A stretch of 9,008 nucleotides of DNA, taken from Cellvibrionaceae bacterium (lineage in GTDB: Bacteria > Pseudomonadota > Gammaproteobacteria > Pseudomonadales > Cellvibrionaceae). Where the stretch lies: positions 1 to 9,008 of the forward strand of contig JAUVQU010000089.1 in the NCBI GenBank assembly GCA_030597965.1, in the 5' to 3' direction. This document shows, in pieces, positions 1 to 5,199 of the stretch. The notes beneath the pieces were generated by a model. It had not been told where the DNA came from, did not search any database, and worked only from the letters and a program-made list of their open reading frames with translations. Within the stretch, counting starts at the first letter, position 1, and every line of letters begins with the position of its first letter. The position numbers and the translations under genes were made by a program.

Positions 1-267
1 CAAGAGCGTAGCTAACAGCGCTACCACCCAAATCATCCCCGGTGCAATCATGCCCAACACCGCCACGTCTGGACTGATACCTAACGGCAACATGGTGATG
101 ACCATAAGGAAAAACATCAACGGATTTGCCATCTCACCCTTGTGGCGAATGGCAATAGTAAAATCGCGCTTAACCGTGGCGCAGAAGCCTGTGAAGATAC
201 TCGGCTGGAGCACTGGCTGGGCAGCCATCGTTTCTGCGTCGGAGCTATTCATACCGGGGCTAGTCAT
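1..267 (-). CDS. ccmB: CcmB, haem exporter membrane subunit of cytochrome c maturation (5' part only)
   Basis: CcmB is the integral-membrane partner of the CcmA ATPase in the CcmABCDE complex, which moves or releases haem bound to CcmE for c-type cytochrome assembly. Only the first 89 codons are present; the gene runs off the left edge (E. coli CcmB is about 220 residues). Around residues 33-89 the protein matches the family's opening: a charged amphipathic stretch with RDFTIAIRHKGEMANPL, then the first membrane segments with FFLMVITMLPLGIS and IAPGMIWVVALLATLL, close to the E. coli protein. About 20 residues precede the usual start. The ATG at 267 has a good Shine-Dalgarno (GGAAGG) inside the end of ccmA and overlaps the ccmA stop (ATGACTAG), suggesting translational coupling. 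A later ATG at 252 is a possible alternative start. Confidence 0.93.
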   Translation of the reverse strand, partial: MTSPGMNSSDAETMAAQPVLQPSIFTGFCATVKRDFTIAIRHKGEMANPLMFFLMVITMLPLGISPDVAVLGMIAPGMIWVVALLATLL

Positions 268-946
268 AATCACCTTCCGCAACAACAGGTGCCTCACGAC
301 AATCCATCAAATTTAATTTTTCAATACACTCCAGACCCAAGTCCTGGTGGGTGGTCAATATCACTGCACCACCGCCGGCCACATGCTCAGACATCAAGTT
401 TTCCAGATTTTTAACTCCCTGCTTATCAATGGCAGTAAAGGGCTCATCCAAAATCCACAGCTGCGCTGGCGTTAAAAACAAACGAGCAAGTGCCACTCGG
501 CGTAACTGTCCCGCCGATAAGTGATGGCAGGGGCTGTCTTCGTAACCAAACAAGCCCACTTCAGTCAGAGCCTCTTCAATAGAACAGCGCTGATGACCGG
601 AGCTAATACCGGCAAACCAATTCAGGTTTTCACGGGGAGTCAGGGCCTTTTTAATCCCTGACTGGTGTCCCACAAACAACAAATTATTTAAATAATCGAG
701 ACGGACATGAGCGAGGGGTTCACCACGCCATAGGATCTCACCTTTATAGTCAGCAGAAGTCGTGGTCAGTAAACGTAATAAAGTGGTCTTGCCACTGCCA
801 TTTGGACCCTCAACCTGCATTATAGAACCAGCATTAACTTTAACGTTTAACTCATTGAATAATAAGCGATCATCACGCTCACAATACAAGTTTTTAAGCT
901 CTAATAATGGCTGCTCTGGCGCACTGCTGTCTTGTGTCTGATTCAA
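260..946 (-). CDS. ccmA: CcmA, ATP-binding subunit of the cytochrome c maturation ABC transporter
   Basis: This is the cytoplasmic ATPase that drives haem handling together with CcmB and CcmC. All ABC motifs are intact: Walker A GPNGSGKTT (47-55), a Q-loop region GHQSGIKK (93-100), signature LSAGQLRRVALAR (143-155), Walker B LWILDEPF (163-170) and switch His200 in LTTHQ. The stretches CERDDRLLF and WILDEPFTAID are typical of CcmA rather than of ABC proteins in general. At 228 residues it is slightly longer than the E. coli protein. The start is TTG at 946: a TGA lies immediately upstream in frame, no ATG or GTG lies before the conserved core, and GGAG at 957-954 sits 7 bases upstream. The stop overlaps the ccmB start, so the two are one operon. 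The gene begins about 45 bases after the msrA-side terminator, so it probably has its own promoter or depends on read-through. Confidence 0.96.
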   Translation of the reverse strand: MNQTQDSSAPEQPLLELKNLYCERDDRLLFNELNVKVNAGSIMQVEGPNGSGKTTLLRLLTTTSADYKGEILWRGEPLAHVRLDYLNNLLFVGHQSGIKKALTPRENLNWFAGISSGHQRCSIEEALTEVGLFGYEDSPCHHLSAGQLRRVALARLFLTPAQLWILDEPFTAIDKQGVKNLENLMSEHVAGGGAVILTTHQDLGLECIEKLNLMDCREAPVVAEGDYD

Positions 947-990
947 TCAGTCACTCCAAGGGTGAAGACCCTGCTACTACATTTAGTGGT

Positions 991-1020
991 TATAAAAGAA
1001 GGCCGCGACTCACCGCGGCC
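991..1020 (-). terminator. Rho-independent terminator downstream of msrA
   Basis: A perfect 7-bp all-GC stem, GGCCGCG (1001-1007) with CGCGGCC (1014-1020), encloses a 6-base loop. Read on the minus strand it is followed by TTCTTTTATA (1000-991), a U-rich tail. On the plus strand the hairpin is followed by TAATAAGC, so it works in the minus direction only. It lies about 105 bases past the msrA stop and about 45 bases before the ccmA start, separating the two transcription units. Confidence 0.8.
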
Positions 1021-1034
1021 TAATAAGCATTGTG

Positions 1035-1040
1035 ATTATA
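1035..1040 (-). promoter_or_regulatory. Isolated perfect -10 box (TATAAT) upstream of the terminator hairpin
   Basis: The minus strand reads GGTATAATC here, a consensus -10 hexamer, but no convincing -35 lies 16-18 bases upstream (that stretch is T/A-rich, without TTGACA). If used, transcription would start near 1028 and the first transcribed structure would be the GC hairpin at 1001-1020. The box would then either be silent or feed an attenuated ccmAB transcript. Weak evidence from one hexamer. Confidence 0.22.
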
Positions 1041-1124
1041 CCGGCAAAAAAGAGGAATTTTTACTGATTTATCTCAGCTTTTACAAATACTTAGGCGGCC
1101 GTATCGAGAGCCCCTAAAAATTAC

Positions 1125-1760
1125 TTACGCGCCACAACTCACACCCGTTCCACCGAGCCCACAATAACCATTGGGGTTCTTGTGCAAGTACTGCTGGTGA
1201 TAATCCTCAGCGTAATAAAACTCGGAAGCAGGCTGTACTTCAGTGGTTATACCCTTGTAACCCGCCACATTCAAAGCATCACTGTATTGCCGTTTACTCA
1301 CCACAGCCGCTTCTTGTTGGGTTTCTGAGACGGTATAAATGCCGGAACGATACTGAGTTCCAGTATCGTTCCCCTGCCGCATACCTTGAGTGGGGTCATG
1401 GGACTCCCAAAACACCGTTAAAAGGTCCTTATAACTGATCACGCTCGGGTCGAATACCACCAGCACCACCTCGTTGTGCCCCGTGCGACCCGAACAAACT
1501 TCTTGATAGGTTGGGTTAGGTGTATAGCCAGCACTGTAGCCAACCGCCGTTGAATACACACCTGGCTGCTGCCAAAAACAGCGTTCCGCCCCCCAAAAGC
1601 AACCAAGACCAAACACCGCCTGCTGCATAGCTTCCGGAAAGGGAGCAACGATCGGGTTACCATTAACCGCATGCTGCCTGGAGACACTGATGGTCAACGT
1701 GCGGCCCGGCAAAGCACTCTCTCGGCTCGGCATTTGCACTTTTTTGTTAAAGGAAAACAT
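1125..1760 (-). CDS. msrA: MsrA, peptide-methionine (S)-S-oxide reductase
   Basis: MsrA reduces the S-diastereomer of methionine sulfoxide in proteins and free methionine, using thioredoxin to recycle. The catalytic signature GCFWG is present, its Cys being residue 54 counted from the chosen start. The family blocks GYSAGYTPNPTYQEVCSG, GHNEVV, FWESHDPTQGMRQGNDTGTQYRS and FYYAEDYHQQYLHKNP follow in order. The C-terminal GYCGLGGTGVSC supplies two cysteines in the place of the resolving and recycling cysteines of the E. coli enzyme. I chose the ATG at 1760 (211 residues): AGGAGA sits 5 bases upstream and the opening MFSFNKK aligns with the E. coli N-terminus. An upstream in-frame TTG at 1781 lacks this support. 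The gene is single, divergent from the ppx-like operon, and ends at the hairpin near 1001-1020. Confidence 0.97.
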   Translation of the reverse strand: MFSFNKKVQMPSRESALPGRTLTISVSRQHAVNGNPIVAPFPEAMQQAVFGLGCFWGAERCFWQQPGVYSTAVGYSAGYTPNPTYQEVCSGRTGHNEVVLVVFDPSVISYKDLLTVFWESHDPTQGMRQGNDTGTQYRSGIYTVSETQQEAAVVSKRQYSDALNVAGYKGITTEVQPASEFYYAEDYHQQYLHKNPNGYCGLGGTGVSCGA

Positions 1761-1946
1761 GGGCTCTCCTGTGGAGCGCAACTTATGGGAACTTTTAAAT
1801 TGAGGGACATCTTAGCTTAATGCAGCTTCAATCACCTGCATAACCACGCAAGAACTACTCTAGCGGGCTGCTATTCAGCTCAGTTTCTATACGACTTGCC
1901 ATGCTTATGATCAGTCTCGAGTAAAGAAGTTCAAAGCGCACATTCT

Positions 1947-1971
1947 CACCTGTTCTTAAATAATACAGGTG
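1947..1971. promoter_or_regulatory. 25-bp inverted repeat overlapping the ppx-like promoter: candidate operator
   Basis: CACCTGT (1947-1953) and its exact complement ACAGGTG (1965-1971) flank an 11-base AT-rich centre. The half-sites are about 18 bases centre to centre. The dyad ends at the T of the extended -10 and covers the place where the -35 would lie, the usual position of a repressor site or an activator site within the spacer. No transcription factor is recognised. It is not a LexA box: that needs CTGT-N8-ACAG and the spacing here is 11. Confidence 0.4.
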
Positions 1972-1978
1972 CTACAAT
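1970..1978 (+). promoter_or_regulatory. Extended -10 promoter of the ppx-like operon
   Basis: TGCTACAAT at 1970-1978 matches the extended -10 pattern TGN-TATAAT with one mismatch in the hexamer. No good -35 is visible, which extended -10 promoters tolerate. Transcription would begin near 1985, leaving only about 15 bases before the ATG at 2000. It sits in the divergent spacer between msrA and the five-gene cluster. I see no equally good promoter for msrA on the other strand; a TAAGAT near 1810 is a weak candidate. Confidence 0.4.
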
Positions 1979-1999
1979 CGAATGAAATTCAAAACTTAA

Positions 2000-2941
2000 A
2001 TGATTATGGATACGTCTAACCCCCTCCCAATTAAAGCCCAAGATTTGATCGCCATAGATCTCGGATCTAATAGCTTTCACCTACTGGTGAGCCGCTGGCA
2101 GAATGGCGAACTGGAGTTCCTTGAGCGCAACAAACAAGTGGTGCAATTGGCCCGTGGCATTGAGGAAGACAACCAACTTTGTCCGGCAGCCAAAAACCGT
2201 GCCCTCACCTGCTTAAGAGAGTTCAGCCTAATTATTCAGCGCTATCCAAACGCCCAGATTTACGCCGTTGGCACCCAGGCATTGCGCATGGCCTCTAAGG
2301 TAACGGGATTTCTAAAAGATGCCCAAGCAGCGCTAGGAGCTCCGATTGAGATTATTAACGGCGAGACTGAAGCCCAGTTAAGCTATCAAGGTATTAATTT
2401 CTTTTCAGACAACACACAAAACAAGAGCAAACAGCTGGTGATTGATATCGGCGGAGCCAGTACAGAATTTGTTGTTGGCGAAGGTTGCAGTATTCACAGG
2501 CTCACAAGTTTGGAGCTGGGCTGCGTAGTACTGGCTGATCAATGCTTCACTGACTCGCCCGGACCTGTAAAAGCAGAACAATTCGAAGCGGCCTACCAGC
2601 ATAGCTGTACAAAATTACGGCCACTGGCAGCCGATTACAACGCTAATAACTGGCAAGTCTGTATCGGCGCATCGGGCACCATGGGTGTTATTGCTGAACT
2701 GACCGAGAACCCCGCCATTATTAACCGAAGGGACCTCAACAAGCTGATTGAAGAAATGCTCGAAGCCGGTGAAATTAAGGGCGAGCACGAAGAGAATTTA
2801 AAACACGATGTACTGCCCGCCGGTATTGCCATGCTGCAGGCTATCTTTGACCAACTGAATATTGATGAACTACAGGTTTCACAAGCAACACTAAAGGAAG
2901 GCCTGATGGTCCGCATGCTAGAAAACACGGAGAAATGTTAA
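2000..2941 (+). CDS. Short Ppx/GppA-family phosphatase (exopolyphosphatase / guanosine pentaphosphatase)
   Basis: This ASKHA-fold phosphohydrolase removes terminal phosphates from polyphosphate, pppGpp or a related substrate. The first phosphate loop is AIDLGSNSFHLLV (18-30) and the second VIDIGGASTEF (147-157), with Ala in place of the usual third Gly. INGETEAQLSYQG (119-131) contains the likely catalytic Glu, probably Glu124. GASGTMGVIAEL (223-234) and LPAGIAMLQAIF (272-283) complete the family pattern. At 313 residues it is the two-domain short form, lacking the C-terminal HD-like domains of E. coli Ppx (about 513) and GppA (about 494). Substrate preference cannot be read from sequence. 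The start is ATG 2000 or ATG 2006, both without a clear Shine-Dalgarno, consistent with a very short leader. Its stop overlaps the start region of the NADAR gene. It is probably the first gene of the operon. Confidence 0.9.
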   Translation: MIMDTSNPLPIKAQDLIAIDLGSNSFHLLVSRWQNGELEFLERNKQVVQLARGIEEDNQLCPAAKNRALTCLREFSLIIQRYPNAQIYAVGTQALRMASKVTGFLKDAQAALGAPIEIINGETEAQLSYQGINFFSDNTQNKSKQLVIDIGGASTEFVVGEGCSIHRLTSLELGCVVLADQCFTDSPGPVKAEQFEAAYQHSCTKLRPLAADYNANNWQVCIGASGTMGVIAELTENPAIINRRDLNKLIEEMLEAGEIKGEHEENLKHDVLPAGIAMLQAIFDQLNIDELQVSQATLKEGLMVRMLENTEKC

Positions 2942-3408
2942 TGGCGGGCTTATTCCCAGAAATTAATGAAGATGCGCTCTTCCTCTCTCGGTCTGACACC
3001 GAAGAACTGCTGGGCTCTTTCTCGGCTCACGCCTTTTATTTAGATGAACAGGATTGGCCGACCGTTGAACACTATTTTCAAGCCTTTAAATTTGAGAATA
3101 CCGAGTATCGGGACAAAGTGCGCAGCGCAGAAACCCCTGAAAAAGCCCGCAAACTCGGCAGCGCCCGCTTTCGTAAAATCCGTAAGGACTGGAAACAGAC
3201 TCAGGTCACCGTGATGACCCGCGGCATTTACATCAAATGCAAAACACATCCAAAAGTTGCCGAAGCCCTACTGGCCACTGGCGACCGCAAGCTCATAGAA
3301 AGCAGTAATTACGATTACTTCTGGGGGTGCGGACGTGATCGACGCGGCGAAAATAACTACGGCAAAGCATTGATGAATGTGCGCAAGAAGCTACTCAGTG
3401 AAGCCTAG
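2941..3408 (+). CDS. ybiA: NADAR-domain hydrolase (YbiA-like N-glycosidase)
   Basis: NADAR proteins hydrolyse N-glycosidic bonds of ribosyl compounds. E. coli YbiA-type members break down reactive early riboflavin intermediates, and others remove ADP-ribose from guanine in partnership with DarT-type toxins. Counting from the ATG at 2941 (155 residues), the pattern is WPTVEHYFQAFKF (39-51), then a charged helix with PEKARKLG, then WKQTQVTVMTRGIYIKC. The C-terminal block is YDYFWGCGRDRRGENNYGKAL, in the place of YWGDG..GKGKNRLG in YbiA. ATG 2941 is preferred over ATG 2935 because GGAG (2929-2932) lies 8 bases upstream, against only 2. The start codon shares its A with the ppx-like stop (TAATG), so the two are translationally coupled. 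No DarT-like toxin is nearby, so a metabolite-repair role is likelier than antitoxin, though this is inference. Confidence 0.9.
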   Translation: MAGLFPEINEDALFLSRSDTEELLGSFSAHAFYLDEQDWPTVEHYFQAFKFENTEYRDKVRSAETPEKARKLGSARFRKIRKDWKQTQVTVMTRGIYIKCKTHPKVAEALLATGDRKLIESSNYDYFWGCGRDRRGENNYGKALMNVRKKLLSEA

Positions 3409-3462
3409 GCGCCCACATATTATAAACACCAACGTTAAACACTCAAAACACTGGAGCACCGT

Positions 3463-4152
3463 GTGATTCGCATCATTTTATTACTGGTTTTGGTAGTACT
3501 GCTTATTCAGATGGTTGCTTACTGGCGTAGCCAAACCCCTGATGTTCGTCGGCAGCTGATTGGACGCTACTGGCTCTATGTCGTTGCTGGCTTTTTTATT
3601 CTGCTGGCCGCCACAGGCAAGCTGCATTGGATAGGTGCCGCCATCGCCGCCGCCGTGCCCATCCTGAAAAGCTTATTGCAGTCAGGCATTAAACTGCTAC
3701 CCGCAGCCCTGATTGGCAGAAAGAAAGATCGAGCCAGTACACACAGCAGCCTCACCGCACGCTTTATTCGCCTGGATATGGATGGTCACAGCGGCCAACT
3801 CAACGGCGAAATACTGGAAGGCGAACACAGCGGAAATACATTATCTGAACTCAGCCAAGAGCAATTGAATAGCCTCTATCTACACTACAGCGATCAGGAT
3901 GCTGAATCGGCACAATTACTAAAAACCTACATAGATCAGCGCTTCGCTCAGAAAAAGACCGAGCAGCCCTCTGCGGCAAACGGACTGAGTCGCACAGAAG
4001 CCCTTGCCATTTTAGGGCTGAAGGAAGGGGCGACAGAAGATCAAATCATCAATGCTCACCGTCAACTGATTCAAAAAATGCACCCAGATCGCGGCGGTAA
4101 TGATTATCTGGCGGCTAAAATCAATCAAGCCAAAGATCTACTCTTGAGTTAA
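3463..4152 (+). CDS. Membrane-anchored J-domain protein (Pam18/Tim14-like DnaJ-domain protein)
   Basis: A short C-terminal J-domain (about 174-229) carries HPD (207-209) in LIQKMHPDRGGNDYLAAKINQAKDLL. This closely resembles mitochondrial Pam18/Tim14, so the protein should stimulate an Hsp70 (DnaK) ATPase at the membrane. The N-terminus has hydrophobic segments at about 2-20, 37-51 and 56-80, then a basic RKKDR. By the positive-inside trend the J-domain is cytoplasmic. A middle segment (about 97-162: FIRLDMDGHSGQLNGEI, LSELSQEQLNSLYLHY, LLKTYIDQRF) is shared by bacterial proteins of this type and has no known function. The start is GTG 3463, with GGAG at 3453-3456 six bases upstream. It is 54 bases after the NADAR gene and 2 bases before the GIY-YIG gene. 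Client proteins are unknown. Confidence 0.85.
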   Translation: MIRIILLLVLVVLLIQMVAYWRSQTPDVRRQLIGRYWLYVVAGFFILLAATGKLHWIGAAIAAAVPILKSLLQSGIKLLPAALIGRKKDRASTHSSLTARFIRLDMDGHSGQLNGEILEGEHSGNTLSELSQEQLNSLYLHYSDQDAESAQLLKTYIDQRFAQKKTEQPSAANGLSRTEALAILGLKEGATEDQIINAHRQLIQKMHPDRGGNDYLAAKINQAKDLLLS

Positions 4153-4154
4153 GC

Positions 4155-4484
4155 ATGCCCGGCACAACTCAATCAAAAACAAACTGGCTGGTCTACATCA
4201 TTAAAGCATCTGACGGGCGACTTTATACCGGCATTACAAACGACATGGTCAAACGTTGGCACTCCCACAATAACACCAAGCAAGGGGCTAAATTCTTTCG
4301 TGGCCGAAGCCCTGAGCAAATCAGGTACGTAGAGTCCGACCATGACCGGTCCAGTGCCAGTCGCCGGGAATATGTTATCAAACAATTATCACGCCGCGAG
4401 AAACTCGAACTGATCAGCAATCAGAATATCGACTGGCACGAACAATTGGGCATTCCCCAACCAGCAAAGTTAAGCGTTCAATGA
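4155..4484 (+). CDS. GIY-YIG nuclease-superfamily protein (YhbQ/UPF0213-like)
   Basis: This small single-domain GIY-YIG protein belongs to the YhbQ/SLX1-type group, whose members act on branched or damaged DNA; the in vivo role is poorly defined. WLVYIIKASDGRLYTGIT (11-28) supplies the two tyrosines of the motif (Tyr14, Tyr24). Arg34 and His38 follow in VKRWHSH, and the metal-binding Glu is Glu72 in REYVIKQLSRREK. All key residues of an active nuclease are therefore present. At 109 residues it is close to E. coli YhbQ (about 100), with extra residues at each end. The ATG is 2 bases after the J-protein stop, with only a poor Shine-Dalgarno (TTGAG), so coupled translation is likely. Its stop overlaps the tapT start as ATGA. 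Confidence 0.92.
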   Translation: MPGTTQSKTNWLVYIIKASDGRLYTGITNDMVKRWHSHNNTKQGAKFFRGRSPEQIRYVESDHDRSSASRREYVIKQLSRREKLELISNQNIDWHEQLGIPQPAKLSVQ

Positions 4485-5050
4485 GCCGTCCCCTGTGCAA
4501 ATATTGCTTACGGCCTCTCATTAGCTGTTATTGCGACCTGTGCCTCAACATCGACAATCAAGTAGAAGTGGCTATCCTTCAACACCCCAGCGAAGAGAAC
4601 CACCCGAAGGGTACCGCTGGGCTACTCCATAAAAGCCTGAATGACTCACAGCTCATTACCACCGAACAGCTTGACCTGGGCAACATACTCAATACAGGAA
4701 AACAAACTGTGCTGCTTTTCCCCACAGGAGAAGATGCTCAAACTATAAAGGCCGCTGATCTAACGCCCTCAAAAACACAACTAATCGTTATTGATGGCAC
4801 CTGGCGCAAAGCCAGAAAGTTGATTCACACCCATTCCTGGCTGAAGCAACTGCCACGCTTAGCCCTTACTGAGACGACACCCCTCAGTCGATACGACATC
4901 CGCAAGGCAGAAAAACCAGAGCAACTCTCAACATTGGAATCTGTTTGTTATGCACTGACAGCCATTGAAAATAATGACGAAAAGTACCGGCCCCTGCTCG
5001 ACAATTTTGATGAGTATATACAGCGCTTTAAACGCTTTATAAAAGATTGA
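4481..5050 (+). CDS. tapT: TapT, tRNA-uridine aminocarboxypropyltransferase (DTW domain)
   Basis: TapT (formerly YfiP) transfers the 3-amino-3-carboxypropyl group of S-adenosylmethionine to N3 of uridine 47 in tRNA (acp3U), which stabilises tRNA. The N-terminal CKYCLRPLISCYCDLC holds five cysteines (6, 9, 16, 18, 21), consistent with a zinc knuckle. AILQHPSEENHPKGTAGLL (31-49) and VIDGTWRKARKL (103-114), which contains the DTW signature as D-G-T-W, are the diagnostic blocks. RKAEKPEQLSTLESV (141-155) completes the family pattern. At 189 residues it is shorter than the E. coli enzyme (about 232). It overlaps the preceding gene by 4 bases (ATGA) and is the last gene of the packed cluster; no terminator is evident after it. 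Confidence 0.92.
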   Translation: MSRPLCKYCLRPLISCYCDLCLNIDNQVEVAILQHPSEENHPKGTAGLLHKSLNDSQLITTEQLDLGNILNTGKQTVLLFPTGEDAQTIKAADLTPSKTQLIVIDGTWRKARKLIHTHSWLKQLPRLALTETTPLSRYDIRKAEKPEQLSTLESVCYALTAIENNDEKYRPLLDNFDEYIQRFKRFIKD

Positions 5051-5120
5051 ACTCAAGACCAGCCAAGCACCGCCCGTATACACACCAAAGCGCACCACTC
5101 AGGTGAAAAAATCAATCAAA

Positions 5121-5137
5121 AATCGCTCAGAGCGGTT
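5121..5137. repeat. Small palindrome in the tapT to peptidase spacer
   Basis: AATCGCT CAG AGCGGTT can form a 7-bp stem (one G-T pair) with a 3-base loop. On the minus strand it is followed by ATTTTTGATT, terminator-like, but no minus-strand gene lies just upstream. On the plus strand no T-run follows, so it does not look like a terminator for tapT. It may be a binding site near the peptidase promoter or chance. The rest of 5051-5199 shows only a weak promoter: TTACAC at 5136-5141, overlapping this palindrome, and TACATA at 5161-5166, 19 bases apart. Confidence 0.25.
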
Positions 5138-5199
5138 ACACTTACGCAATCTACTTCGCCTACATAGTTTCAACAGGCTTACATACAAGGCAAAACAGA

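Noticed and set aside
50..414. Two plus-strand open frames across the left end
   Set aside because: They lie antisense to clear ccmB and ccmA coding sequence and resemble no protein family.
932..1117. 61-codon plus-strand frame between ccmA and msrA
   Set aside because: It spans the terminator hairpin, has no convincing ribosome-binding site and resembles nothing known.
1820..1841. Inverted repeat ATGCAG-N10-CTGCAT in the msrA leader region
   Set aside because: Only 6 bp per arm, no neighbouring promoter of quality and no match to a known operator; expected by chance in a spacer this long.
1948..1970. LexA (SOS) box at the ppx-like promoter
   Set aside because: CTGT and ACAG are present, but 11 bases apart instead of the 8 needed for the gammaproteobacterial LexA site.
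2941..3408. DarT/NADAR-type toxin-antitoxin pair
   Set aside because: No DarT-like ADP-ribosyltransferase gene is adjacent; both neighbours belong to other well-recognised families.
5121..5137. Terminator for tapT
   Set aside because: The palindrome has its T-run only on the minus-strand side, the wrong direction for tapT, and no minus-strand gene reads into it.
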